Below the pieces are notes generated by a model, which was not told the DNA's origin, did not search any database, and saw only the letters and a program-made list of their open reading frames with translations. DNA of 39,831 bases. Source: Blastococcus atacamensis (GTDB lineage Bacteria > Actinomycetota > Actinomycetes > Mycobacteriales > Geodermatophilaceae). The stretch spans positions 1 to 39,831 of the forward strand of contig NZ_POQU01000027.1 of assembly GCF_002938425.1 (NCBI RefSeq), written 5' to 3'. Shown piece by piece: positions 1 to 7,693 of the stretch; the stretch's first letter is position 1; every line of letters starts with the position of its first letter. A program made the position numbers and the translations under genes.

Positions 1-116
1 TTCTTCACTTTTTTACTTCTGTGTTTTGTTTTTTTTGTTTTTTGTGTATGTACCTACGACCACCATGCTCTTCCAAGGGCTCTTCGTCGGCAGCGGCAGG
101 TGTGTATAAGAGACGG
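1..116. other. Non-genomic end: low-complexity sequence plus Nextera/Tn5 adapter
   Basis: Positions 84-116 match the 33-nt Nextera Read 1 transposase adapter (ending in the 19-bp Tn5 mosaic end) with three substitutions. The 83 bases outside it are T-rich and low in complexity, unlike the GC-rich sequence that begins at about 117. This is library sequence, not part of the organism. ORFs running through it are artefacts. Confidence 0.93.
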
Positions 117-275
117 CGGCGCCGGGGCGCCACCGGGGCGCGCACCGACGGGAACCGGCGGCAGCGGCAGACGCGAGCGGGAGCCCTGCGGCGCGCGCTC
201 GGCCGGCGGCGCACCGAGCAGGACGTCGCGACGACCCGACCGGTCGCGGTCCCGGGTGGTCGGATGATCGCTCAT
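117..275 (-). CDS. 5' fragment of an unidentified protein, cut by the adapter
   Basis: A minus-strand reading frame starts with ATG at 273-275 (an in-frame ATG at 279-281 is an alternative) and runs into the adapter, leaving about 53 residues. The peptide begins MSDHPTTRDRDRSGRRDVLL and becomes rich in proline, arginine and alanine. Third codon positions are mostly G or C, as expected for a real gene here. It lies downstream of the DUF3263 gene on the same strand. In mycobacteria the DUF3263 gene is followed by a LytR C-terminal-domain protein, so this could be the disordered N-terminus of such a protein. That is inference; no domain is visible in the fragment. Confidence 0.4.
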
Positions 276-397
276 GCCCATCGCGGGACGCGACCCATCG
301 GGGCCATCGGTCCTGCGCCGCCCAGCGGCTGCAGGAGCGATCCCCTGGTCCGATCCGTCACTGCCTGACACAGCGTGCCTGCCCACGGTGAGCGAAT

Positions 398-736
398 CTA
401 ATCCATGTAATTCGCCTTGCCCAGGACCTGAGACGAACGCGTTCGTTGCCGTGCCGTGCGGAGCCGCCGGAGCCGCCGCACGAGCAACGGGTCGGCGGCC
501 AGCGCCTCGGGCCTCTCGACCAGGGCGTTGAGCGCCTGGTAGTACCGCGTGGGCGAGGTGTCGAAGAGGTCGCGTATCGCCGTCTCCTTGGCTCCGGCCC
601 GCCGCCACCACTGCCGCTCGAAGCCCAGCATCTCGTGCTCGCGGCGCGACAGTCCTACCGCGCCCACCTGCGCGGACGTCTCCCCTGACCCGTCGGCCCG
701 GGGCGGGGAGACCACGGGGGCTGGGTCGCTGCTCAT
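398..736 (-). CDS. DUF3263 family protein
   Basis: A 112-residue protein, starting at the ATG that precedes a short disordered leader (MSSDPAPVVSPP). The conserved part, about residues 27-100, contains LSRREHEMLGFERQWWRRAG, then a segment resembling a helix-turn-helix (KETAIRDLFDTSPTRYYQALNAL), then a basic stretch with RRLRRLRTARQRTR. This is the actinobacterial DUF3263 pattern. The family resembles short DNA-binding proteins but has no assigned function that I know. The reading frame stays open further upstream (to 898), but that extension is Gly/Pro/Arg-rich and lacks conservation, so the internal ATG was chosen. Confidence 0.82.
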   Translation of the reverse strand: MSSDPAPVVSPPRADGSGETSAQVGAVGLSRREHEMLGFERQWWRRAGAKETAIRDLFDTSPTRYYQALNALVERPEALAADPLLVRRLRRLRTARQRTRSSQVLGKANYMD

Positions 737-854
737 CGCTGAATCCGTCTCTGCCGTACCCGCCGCCGGGGTGTCCCGGGCGGCTCGGCACCGACCGTAG
801 CCCCGCCCACCGACACTTCCGGGACCAGAGCTGCGGCGGGCCCCCGGAGACAGC

Positions 855-1772
855 TCAGGGAGTAGCGACCACGGCCTCGCGTGACGTCCGTCGCGCACCC
901 GCCCGGGCGTGTCGCAGCATGTCGACGGTGAAGACCGCCAGCGCGACCCAGACGATCACGAAGCCGGCCAGGCGGGCCGGCGGCATGGGCTCGTCGTAGA
1001 CGAAGACGCCGATCACCAGTTGCATCAGCGGGGTCAGGTACTGCAGCAGGCCGACCGTCGACAGCGGGATGCGCCGCGCCGAGGTGGCGAACAGCAGCAG
1101 CGGGATCGCCGTGGCGACACCCGAGCTCATGAGCAGCAGCGCATGCCCCGCGCCGGCGTTGGCGAACGTTCCCTCACTCCCGCCGTGCAGGACGGCCAGC
1201 GTCGCCGCGGCCGGGACGGCCACCAGCGCCGTCTCCAGGAACAGGCCCGGTGCGGCCTCGACCGCCACCAGCTTCTTCATGGCCCCGTAGAGGCCGAAGC
1301 TCGCGGCCAGGCCGAGCGCGAGCCACGGTGGCCGGCCGTGGTCGATGGTGAGGACCAGGACGGCGACGGTGGCGATGCCCACGGCCGTCCACTGCAGCGG
1401 CCGGAGCCGCTCGGAGAAGACGACGACGCCGAGCAGCACGCTGACCAGCGGGTTGATGAAGTAGCCGAGGGAGGTCTCCACGACCTGCCCCGAGTTCACG
1501 CCGTAGACGAAGATCAGCCAGTTCGCCGCGATGAGCACGGCCGCGCCGGCCAGCACCAGGAGCGTGCGGCGGTCCCGGACGGCCGCGCGCACGTGGCCCC
1601 AGCGGCGCAGGACCGTGAGCAGCAGCCCGACGAACAGCAGCGACCAGAGCACGCGGTGCGCGACGATCTCCAGCCCGCCCGCCGGCTCCAGCAGGGGGAA
1701 GTAGAGCGGGAAGAGACCCCAGAGCGCGTAGGCGCCGAGCCCGGCGAGCACACCCAGGCGCCGTTCGTCCAC
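855..1772 (-). CDS. rarD: RarD-type EamA/DMT superfamily transporter
   Basis: A 305-residue polytopic membrane protein with about ten hydrophobic segments, the usual size of RarD. Typical RarD signatures are the N-terminal GLGAYALWGLFPLYFPLLEP, the segment AANWLIFVYGVNSGQVVETS, and LGYFINPLVSVLLGVVVFSE. The second EamA repeat ends with LLQYLTPLMQLVIGVFVYDE. RarD is named for a chloramphenicol-sensitivity phenotype; the exported substrate is not known, and the family is placed with drug/metabolite exporters. The GTG start is preceded by a TACGGT box six bases upstream, suggesting a leaderless transcript. It is divergent from the DUF5313 gene at 1837. Confidence 0.9.
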   Translation of the reverse strand: MDERRLGVLAGLGAYALWGLFPLYFPLLEPAGGLEIVAHRVLWSLLFVGLLLTVLRRWGHVRAAVRDRRTLLVLAGAAVLIAANWLIFVYGVNSGQVVETSLGYFINPLVSVLLGVVVFSERLRPLQWTAVGIATVAVLVLTIDHGRPPWLALGLAASFGLYGAMKKLVAVEAAPGLFLETALVAVPAAATLAVLHGGSEGTFANAGAGHALLLMSSGVATAIPLLLFATSARRIPLSTVGLLQYLTPLMQLVIGVFVYDEPMPPARLAGFVIVWVALAVFTVDMLRHARAGARRTSREAVVATP

Positions 1773-1778
1773 GGCCGC

Positions 1779-1784
1779 ACCGTA
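1779..1784 (-). promoter_or_regulatory. -10 box for rarD (leaderless)
   Basis: TACGGT on the minus strand ends six bases before the GTG start of rarD. The TAnnnT form at this distance places the transcription start at or next to the start codon. There is no Shine-Dalgarno sequence. Confidence 0.5.
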
Positions 1785-1824
1785 CGCCCGGGCGCCCGCT
1801 CGGCCGCACGCCGCCGGATCGGCC

Positions 1825-1830
1825 TACCGT
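1825..1830 (+). promoter_or_regulatory. -10 box for the DUF5313 gene (leaderless)
   Basis: TACCGT followed by six bases and the GTG start at 1837. It faces the rarD -10 box about 40 bp away, so the two divergent promoters share a very short control region. Confidence 0.5.
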
Positions 1831-1836
1831 CGCAGC

Positions 1837-2235
1837 GTGAGCAGCGCGCGGCCCGATCCCCTGCGGTGGATCTGGTACGCCCTCGGCGGCGGTCTCCCCC
1901 GGCGGCTCTCCCCGTGGGTCCTCGAGGACACCACCCGGCACACCTGGGTGTGGCGGCACCTCGCGCGCGCCGTCGTCCAGCTCTCGCCGATCGTGCTGAT
2001 CTGCCTGCTGGTCGTGCCGGTGCCGCTGGCCTACCGGATCTCGGCCGCGATCGGTGGACTGCTGCTCGGCCTGCTGTTCTCGCTGGCCTACATGGTCGAG
2101 ACCATCGAGCACCGCGTCGCGAAGGCAGGCTACGAGCCCGGGACGGCGGCGCGGGTCCGCGCGGAGCGGGTCGAGCGGCAGCGTCTGGAACGGCTCTCGC
2201 CCTACCGACGCGACGGCGCGGGCAGCTTCGACTGA
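1837..2235 (+). CDS. DUF5313-like small membrane protein
   Basis: A 132-residue protein with an N-terminal segment rich in Trp and Arg (RWIWYALGGGLPRRLSPWVL, then a basic WRHLAR segment). Two hydrophobic helices follow, at about residues 48-64 and 68-86, then a charged Arg/Glu-rich tail. This arrangement matches the actinobacterial DUF5313 family, which has no known function. The GTG start is supported by a TACCGT box six bases upstream. Its TGA stop overlaps the last base of the tRNA-Thr gene that converges on it, so the two 3' ends are fused with no room for a separate terminator. Confidence 0.7.
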   Translation: MSSARPDPLRWIWYALGGGLPRRLSPWVLEDTTRHTWVWRHLARAVVQLSPIVLICLLVVPVPLAYRISAAIGGLLLGLLFSLAYMVETIEHRVAKAGYEPGTAARVRAERVERQRLERLSPYRRDGAGSFD

Positions 2236-2307
2236 GCCGACGAGGGGACTCGAACCCCTAACCGCCCGATTACAAGTCGGGTGCGCTACCAATTGCGCCA
2301 CGCCGGC
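2235..2307 (-). tRNA. tRNA-Thr (anticodon TGT)
   Basis: A 73-nt cloverleaf on the minus strand. Acceptor arms are GCCGGCG and CGTCGGC with one G-U pair, and the discriminator base is U. The D arm has GCGC..AATTGGTA..GCGC. The anticodon stem CCCGA/TCGGG encloses CTTGTAA, giving anticodon UGU (codon ACA, threonine). The T arm GGGG-TTCGAGT-CCCC is intact. CCA is not encoded. Its 3' end touches the stop codon of the opposing DUF5313 gene. Confidence 0.95.
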
Positions 2308-2394
2308 AGACACGGGAACGAGTCCCGGGCCAAGGATAGGGACCCGCCCAGGAGAGCTCGCCGCCTGATCGACCGATCCGCCCGGCCGACGTGC

Positions 2395-4935
2395 TCAGAG
2401 CCGCGGGTCGACCGGCTCGGACTCCAGGGCCAGGACGGCGAACACGCACTCGTGCACCCGCCACGCGGGCTCGCCCCGCGCCAGCCGCTCCAGGCCCTCC
2501 ATGCCCAGCGCGTACTCCCGGAGGGCGAGTCCGCGCTTGCGGCCCAGCGACCGCTCCCGCAGCCGCTCCAGGTGCTGGGGCTCGGTGTAGTCGGGGCCGT
2601 AGATCAGCTGCAGGTACTCCCGCCCGCGGACCTTCAGCCCGGGCTGCACCACACCGCGCCGACCGCGGGTCAGGTTGGCCGCGGGCTTGACCACCATGCC
2701 TTCGCCGCCGGCCGCCGTCATCTCCTCCCACCACGCCGTCGCCGCGGCCTCGTCGGCCGGGTCGGTGACGTCGACACGACGCCAGCGTGTTCCGCGGATC
2801 AGCTCGGGGTCGGCGGCGGCGAGCCGGTCGGCGAGGTCCAGGTGCCAGGGGTGCGGCCGGTCGGCGTAGGTGGCGCCGGCCGTCGCGAGCAGCTGGAACG
2901 GGGCGACGCACACCCCGTCCAGGCCCTCGGTCGGCCAGCAGTAGCGCCGGTAGAGCTCGGTGAACGCACCGGCGTCGGCGACGCGGCGCTGCTGGCGGTC
3001 GAGCAGCTCCGCCACCTCCAGGCCGCGGTCCGCCGCCTGCCGCAGCGCCGTGACCGCGGTCGGCAGCACTGTCCGGGCCGCAGCGCCGACGGCGGCGTAC
3101 TGGTTGCGGATCAGGTTCCCCGCCTTGGCCGACCACGGCATCAGCTCGGCGTCGAGCAGCAGCCAGCCGGTGCCGAGCTCGTCGAACAGGCCGGCGCCCT
3201 CGGCGGCCTGGGCGAGGCGGCTGAGGAACGCGGCGGTGAGGCCGGCGCCGAAGAAGGAGCGGCCCGTCCGGGTGTGCAGCACGCCGGAGCCGCCCCGACG
3301 GACCAGCGCGACCGCCCGGGAGCCCATGTGCTTCTCCTGGCAGACCACCTCGGCCACGCCCTCACCCCGGTAGTAGGCGAAGGCCTCGGCCGGGTGCTCC
3401 AACAGCCCCGGCCGCGTGCTCGTGGCCGACGGGCTCATCGTCGGCGGCAGGTACACCAGCTGCTCGGGCGCGATGGCGAACCGGCTCATCACCTCGATCG
3501 CCGCGGCGGCGTTCTCCTCGCGCACTGTCACCCGGCCGGCCAGCGCCGTCTCGACCACCCGCTTGCCCAGCACGTCGTCCACGTCGAGGACGTCGTCCCG
3601 CCGCGCCGGCGCGGCCGCGGGCGCGGCCCCACCCTCGGGCAGGAAGGGGCGGGCCGGCTCGTAGTACGTCTGCGCCGCGGGGACGCTGACCAGCTCGCGC
3701 TCGGGATAGCGCAGTGCCGTGAGCCGGCCCCCGAACACGCAGCGGGTGTCGAGGCACAGGGTGTTGTTGACCCACTCCGGCGTCGGCACCGGGGTGTGCC
3801 CGTAGAGCACCATCGCCCGGCCCCGGTACTCCGTGGCCCAGGGGTACCGCACCGGCAGGCCGAACTCGTCGGTCTCACCCGTCGTCTCGCCGTAGAGCGC
3901 GAAGCTGCGCACCCGGGCGCTGGCGCGGCCCTGCAGCGACTCCTTGAGCCCGGCGTGCGCGACGACCAGCGCCCCACCGTCGAGCACGTAGTGGCTGACC
4001 AGGCCGTGGCAGAACTCCTCGACCTCGCGCCGGAAGTCGGCGTCCTCCGTCTCCAGCTGGACCAGCGTCCGCTCGAGACCGTGGGTGATCTGGACGTTCC
4101 GGCCACGCAGGGCCTTCACGAGCTTGTTCTCGTGGTTGCCGGGGACGCAGAGCGCGTGCTCCGCCGCGACCATGCCCATGACCAGGCGCAGCACGCCCGG
4201 TGAATCCGGTCCGCGGTCGACGAGGTCGCCGACGAAGACCGCCCGGCGTCCGGCCGGGTGCTCGGCGTCGACGGGCCGGCCGCGCTCGTCCCGGCGCAGC
4301 TCGTAGCCCAGCTCGTCCAGCAGCTCCTCCAGCTCGGCACGGCACCCGTGCACGTCGCCGATCACGTCGAACGGGCCGGTGTCCTCCCGGCGGTCGTTGT
4401 ACTGCTTCTCGTAGGTGATGACCGCGCGCTCCACCTCCTCGGCGCCGTCCAGCACGTGCACCTTGCGGAACCCCTCGAGGGCCAGGCCGCGCAGCCCCCG
4501 GCGCAGGTCGGCACGCTGCCGTCGGATGACGGCGGGAGCGAGGTCCCGGTCGGCCCGGGCCGCGTTGCGGGCCAGGCACTCCCCTTCCGGCACGTCCAGG
4601 ACGATCGCCACGGGCAGCACGTCGTGCGCGCGCGCCAGCCGCACGAGGGAGGCGCGGTCCTCGGCCTTGACGTTGGTGGCGTCCACGACCGTGAGCCGAC
4701 CGCCGGCCAGCCGGACACCGGCGATGTGGTGCAGCAGGTCGAACGCCGCCGGTGTCGCCGACTGGTCGTTCTCGTCGTCGGCCACCAGCCCCCGGCAGAC
4801 GTCGCTGCTGAGCACCTGCGTGCTCCGGAAGTGCCGGCGCTCGAACGTGCTCTTGCCCGAGCCGCTCACCCCGATGAGCACGACCAGGCACAGGTCGGGG
4901 ACGAGGAGGCTGCGCTCCTCGACGGGGGCGGTCAC
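2395..4935 (-). CDS. pnkp: Polynucleotide kinase-phosphatase (Pnkp), RNA end-healing and sealing enzyme
   Basis: An 846-residue three-domain protein, the normal size of bacterial Pnkp. Residues 1-180 form the 5'-OH polynucleotide kinase with P-loop GVSGSGKST at 22-30. Residues about 188-425 are a binuclear metallophosphoesterase with GDVHG (D194, H196), GDLVDRG (236-242), GNHE (266-269), an AHAG motif (326-329) and GHT. It removes 2',3'-cyclic and 3'-phosphates. The C-terminal half is an ATP-dependent adenylyltransferase (ligase) with motif I KHMG at lysine 535. In the characterised Clostridium thermocellum system, Pnkp with Hen1 repairs cleaved RNAs such as toxin-cut tRNAs. Its GTG start overlaps the hen1 TGA stop by four bases (GTGA), so the two are translationally coupled. 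Confidence 0.95.
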   Translation of the reverse strand: MTAPVEERSLLVPDLCLVVLIGVSGSGKSTFERRHFRSTQVLSSDVCRGLVADDENDQSATPAAFDLLHHIAGVRLAGGRLTVVDATNVKAEDRASLVRLARAHDVLPVAIVLDVPEGECLARNAARADRDLAPAVIRRQRADLRRGLRGLALEGFRKVHVLDGAEEVERAVITYEKQYNDRREDTGPFDVIGDVHGCRAELEELLDELGYELRRDERGRPVDAEHPAGRRAVFVGDLVDRGPDSPGVLRLVMGMVAAEHALCVPGNHENKLVKALRGRNVQITHGLERTLVQLETEDADFRREVEEFCHGLVSHYVLDGGALVVAHAGLKESLQGRASARVRSFALYGETTGETDEFGLPVRYPWATEYRGRAMVLYGHTPVPTPEWVNNTLCLDTRCVFGGRLTALRYPERELVSVPAAQTYYEPARPFLPEGGAAPAAAPARRDDVLDVDDVLGKRVVETALAGRVTVREENAAAAIEVMSRFAIAPEQLVYLPPTMSPSATSTRPGLLEHPAEAFAYYRGEGVAEVVCQEKHMGSRAVALVRRGGSGVLHTRTGRSFFGAGLTAAFLSRLAQAAEGAGLFDELGTGWLLLDAELMPWSAKAGNLIRNQYAAVGAAARTVLPTAVTALRQAADRGLEVAELLDRQQRRVADAGAFTELYRRYCWPTEGLDGVCVAPFQLLATAGATYADRPHPWHLDLADRLAAADPELIRGTRWRRVDVTDPADEAAATAWWEEMTAAGGEGMVVKPAANLTRGRRGVVQPGLKVRGREYLQLIYGPDYTEPQHLERLRERSLGRKRGLALREYALGMEGLERLARGEPAWRVHECVFAVLALESEPVDPRL

Positions 4936-5891
4936 GCCGCCACCTCCGCCGAGGCAGCGCGGGTGAAGACGGCCATCTGCGTGGGCGTTCCGACGTCGGG
5001 GGCCTCGTCCCCGACGCCGAGCAGCCGGACCGCGTAGCCGTACCGCTCACCCACGCCGGCCGCCCAGTCGGCGAACTGCTGCCGCGTCCACTCGAACCGG
5101 TGGTCGTGGTGTCGGAACGCGCCGGCCGGCAGCCCCTCGTAGCGCACGTTGAACTCCACGTTCGGTGTGGTGACGACGACCGTCGTCGGCACCGCGGCAC
5201 CGAAGACGGCGTGCTCCAGGGCCGGCAGCCGCTCCGGGTCGAGGTGCTCGATGACCTCCATGAGCACCGCCGCGTCATAGCCCCGGAGCCGGGCGTCGGT
5301 GTAGGTCAGACCGCTCTGCACCAGCTGGATCCGCGCGGCCTGGCGCTCCGGCATCCGGTCCAGGCGCAGCTTCCGGGCGGCCACCTCCAGGGCGTGGGCG
5401 CTGACGTCGACGCCGAGGATCTCGGTGAACGCCGGCTCGGCCAGCAGGGAGGGCAGCAGGGCACCGGAGCCGCAGCCGAGGTCGATCACCCGGTGGGCCC
5501 CCGCCGACCGGAGCGCGGCCAGCACGGCTCCGTGCCGCTGGAGCGCCAGGGGCACCGGCCGATCGGCGGTCTCCTCGACGTCCCCCGCCGGGGGTTCCCC
5601 GACGGCGGCGACCGGCGGGGCGAGCGCGTCGTCGAGTGCCTCGGCGTCGTCGATCTCGGCCAGCCGCTCGATGGCGCGGCGGGTCAGGGACGTCCGGTGC
5701 CGCAGGTACCGGCGCGTGATGAGGTCGCGCTCCGGGTGGGCGGCCAGCCAGCCGCTGCCGGCGCGCAGCAGCTTCTCGATCTCGTCGGCGTCGACCCAGT
5801 AGTGCTTGGCGTCGTCGAGCACCGGGAGCCCGACGTAGAGGTGGTTGAGGGCGTCGGCGACCCGCAGCTCACCGCGCAGGCGCAGGTCCAC
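4932..5891 (-). CDS. hen1: Hen1 C-terminal half: 3'-terminal RNA ribose 2'-O-methyltransferase
   Basis: A 319-codon frame carrying the methyltransferase half of Hen1. It has the linker that opens DLRLRGELRV.ALNHLYV.LPVLDD.KHYW, then the SAM-binding motif VIDLGCGSGALLPSL. The catalytic metal-site pattern is EVIEHL, followed by TTPNVEFN and HHDHRFEW, as in plant and bacterial Hen1. It methylates the 2'-OH at the repair junction so that RNA sealed by Pnkp resists being cut again. The frame continues directly, in phase, from the N-terminal half at 5898-6386; only an amber codon (5898-5900) and the codons for Arg-Tyr separate the amber from the GTG at 5889-5891. Restart at that GTG would give this protein alone, but no Shine-Dalgarno is evident. 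Confidence 0.9.
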   Translation of the reverse strand: MDLRLRGELRVADALNHLYVGLPVLDDAKHYWVDADEIEKLLRAGSGWLAAHPERDLITRRYLRHRTSLTRRAIERLAEIDDAEALDDALAPPVAAVGEPPAGDVEETADRPVPLALQRHGAVLAALRSAGAHRVIDLGCGSGALLPSLLAEPAFTEILGVDVSAHALEVAARKLRLDRMPERQAARIQLVQSGLTYTDARLRGYDAAVLMEVIEHLDPERLPALEHAVFGAAVPTTVVVTTPNVEFNVRYEGLPAGAFRHHDHRFEWTRQQFADWAAGVGERYGYAVRLLGVGDEAPDVGTPTQMAVFTRAASAEVAA

Positions 5892-5897
5892 GTACCG

Positions 5898-6386
5898 CTA
5901 GTCGCCCCACTCCGGGAGCGTCTCGTCCAGCGGGACCGCGGTCGCCTCCACCCGCCAGCCCAGCGGCGCGAAGAACCGGTGCGCCATGTCCGCTCCGCCG
6001 CTGCAGGACAGCGCCGGGATGTGCACCTCCAGCGGCAGGGCGACGTCGACCAGATCCAGCCGCTCCTTGCTCACGCCGCGGCGGGCGCTCGAGAACACCT
6101 TGCCCAGCGCGACGGCCAGCAGGCTCGATGCGGCGTAGGGACGGTCGTTGACGTACTGGGCGAGCGCTGCGCCCTCGGTGCCGCCCGCGCGTGCGGCGCG
6201 CACCAGACCGATGGGATCGACCTCCAGCAGCAGCGCCACGGTGCACCGGTGCTCGTCCGCCTCCGGGTAGAAGACGTGCGCCGTGCCGGTGGAGACCGAC
6301 GTCTGCTGTGCCCGCGCGGGGTTCTTGTGCAGCAGGAAACCGAGGTCCGTGGCGGGCACGTACGTGGTGGACAGGGTGACGAGCAC
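5898..6386 (-). CDS. hen1: Hen1 N-terminal half (ligase-activating domain), ended by an in-frame TAG
   Basis: 162 residues matching the N-terminal Hen1 domain that activates the Pnkp ligase. Features are the start MLVTLSTTYVPATDLGFLLHKNP, the AHVFYPEADEHRCTVALLLEVDP block, and YVNDRPYAASSLLAVALGKVF. The end reads LPLDETLPEWGD-stop. Intact bacterial Hen1 normally continues EWGDSRY-(V/F)DLRL, and here the codon at the serine position reads TAG instead of a likely TCG. This is a single-base change; the downstream reading frame is unchanged. Intact length would be about 484 residues, the family norm. Possible explanations are a sequencing error, a true nonsense mutation, or a functional split of the two domains. 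Confidence 0.88.
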   Translation of the reverse strand: MLVTLSTTYVPATDLGFLLHKNPARAQQTSVSTGTAHVFYPEADEHRCTVALLLEVDPIGLVRAARAGGTEGAALAQYVNDRPYAASSLLAVALGKVFSSARRGVSKERLDLVDVALPLEVHIPALSCSGGADMAHRFFAPLGWRVEATAVPLDETLPEWGD

Positions 6387-6548
6387 GCCGAAGTGTCACC
6401 GAGCGGGGCGCCATGTCGACCAGATTCCAGCCGTGCCAGCCGTCGCGCCGCCTCGGCGGACGTGCTGCCGGCGCCTCGTCCGGATCCGGTCCGGCGGACC
6501 GCGGCGCCATCCTGTGCGCCGTCCGGGCCGGTGGTCGATGCTGCGCGG

Positions 6549-6869
6549 ATGACCTCCGAGGCGGAGAAGGCGCGTCGCAAGCAGCTCAAGGACGACTACC
6601 TCCGGGCCGAGCAGGCCGCCAGCGCGGCGTTCATGCCACTGGACCGGCCACAGCTCGAGTCACTGCTCGAGCACGTCGACGCCGCCGTGGCGGCAGACGG
6701 CTACGACCACAGCCCGCGGGCGGCCGACGACTGGGCCCGGCAGCACGACGTCGACCTCGACCGGCTGCACGAGGGATTGACGGAGTTCGGCGGCTACTGC
6801 GACTGCGAGATCGTCATGAACGTCGACCCCGAGGCGGTCTTCGGCCAGATCCGGCAGCCCCCGCGGTAG
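6549..6869 (+). CDS. DUF2695-like small protein
   Basis: A 106-residue soluble protein starting at ATG. The N-terminus is charged and helical (MTSEAEKARRKQLKDDYLRAEQ). A central part LDRPQLESLLEHVDAAV is followed by CDHS-like and HDVDLDRLHEGLTEFGGYCDCEIVMNV, where the GGYCDCEIVMNV ending is characteristic of DUF2695. The family has no established role. It is divergent from hen1 across 162 bp and converges with the membrane protein at 6880, leaving only ten bases between stops. Confidence 0.7.
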   Translation: MTSEAEKARRKQLKDDYLRAEQAASAAFMPLDRPQLESLLEHVDAAVAADGYDHSPRAADDWARQHDVDLDRLHEGLTEFGGYCDCEIVMNVDPEAVFGQIRQPPR

Positions 6870-6879
6870 CGGGCGGCGA

Positions 6880-7548
6880 TCACGCCGCCTCGGTCTCCGC
6901 GCTCGGGTCGGTCCGCGGCGGTTCGGACCGCACGAAGCCCGCCGGGTCGGCACCGGCCACCGGCCCCGCCGCCATCCACCGGGCGAAGCCGGCCGGGTCC
7001 CGCCGTTCCAGCTCGTCGAGGAGGAGCGCCCGCCGCGCGACCAGGCCCTGGAGCGCTGCGGGAGTGAGCCGGCCCTGGAGGGCCGACCCGCTCCGCAACC
7101 ACTCCTCCGCCAAGTCGCTCGTGCTCAGCGCGTCCACCGCCCGCGCCGGCATCGGAGGGGCGAGGGTGACCGACGACCGGACCGTGGCCTCGGGCACCCG
7201 CGTCCGTCGCTCGCGGAGCCAGCGGCTCGCTCCCCAGAAGGCGCCTCCGAGCGCTACCAGGAGCACCGCCACCCCACCGCCGGCGAGCATCGCCGTCCCG
7301 GCGAGCACCAGTAGCGCGAGCACGGTCGCGGCCGTGGCCAGCAGCGCCGACTCGAGCACCGACCGGCTCCGCGGCTGCGCCGCCTCGCGCGCCACGCCGG
7401 CCGCGACGCAGCCCGCCATGGCGCCGGAGACGAGCACGGCGACCAGGCCCGGACCGCGGAGGGCGATGCCGCCGACGACCGAGAGGGCGGCCACGAGGAC
7501 CAGACCGAGACCGGCGGAGAACCGGAACAGGGGACCACGGACGGGCAC
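6880..7548 (-). CDS. Membrane protein of unknown function
   Basis: 222 residues starting at GTG with a GGAGG ribosome-binding site six bases upstream. Four hydrophobic segments lie at about residues 10-28, 33-50, 67-83 and 85-107, the last ending in WLRERR. The cytoplasmic C-terminal half contains VDALSTSDLAEEWLRSGSAL and LTPAALQGLVARRALLLDEL. That second part (LVARRALLLDELERRDPAGFARWM) resembles a short motif found in several actinobacterial small proteins. I do not recognise the family. It is divergent from fetB at 7694. Confidence 0.7.
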   Translation of the reverse strand: MPVRGPLFRFSAGLGLVLVAALSVVGGIALRGPGLVAVLVSGAMAGCVAAGVAREAAQPRSRSVLESALLATAATVLALLVLAGTAMLAGGGVAVLLVALGGAFWGASRWLRERRTRVPEATVRSSVTLAPPMPARAVDALSTSDLAEEWLRSGSALQGRLTPAALQGLVARRALLLDELERRDPAGFARWMAAGPVAGADPAGFVRSEPPRTDPSAETEAA

Positions 7549-7600
7549 GAGCAGCCTCCACGGCGGACGGAGCGAGCGGCGGACCGCTCCGCCGGTGGGG

Positions 7601-7615
7601 CACTACCCGGTAGTG
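7601..7615. promoter_or_regulatory. Perfect palindrome between divergent genes (candidate operator)
   Basis: CACTACC-C-GGTAGTG is a perfect 7+1+7 inverted repeat in the 145-bp gap between the membrane protein (-) and fetB (+). Just to its left lies a second inverted repeat, CGGAGCG (7568-7574) with CGCTCCG (7585-7591). Symmetry and position suit a dimeric regulator of one or both genes. No family-specific box is recognised. Confidence 0.35.
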
Positions 7616-7693
7616 GGCCGTATTGCACACGACGACGCAGGTGATCACGCGGCTCTCCGCCCCCAGGGGTTCCGACCGGCAGGATCTGGCCCC

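Noticed and set aside
5-214. Lys/Arg-rich ORF at the left end
   Set aside because: It spans the adapter and the low-complexity end.
392-415. GCGAAT...ATTCGC hairpin over the DUF3263 stop
   Set aside because: Only six pairs with a 12-base loop, and it overlaps coding sequence.
2281-4203. Long plus-strand open frames antisense to pnkp (and similar over clpC, lysS, cysS)
   Set aside because: They are a by-product of very high GC; composition is Arg/Gln/His-rich and no family motif appears, while the opposite strand has full conserved domains.
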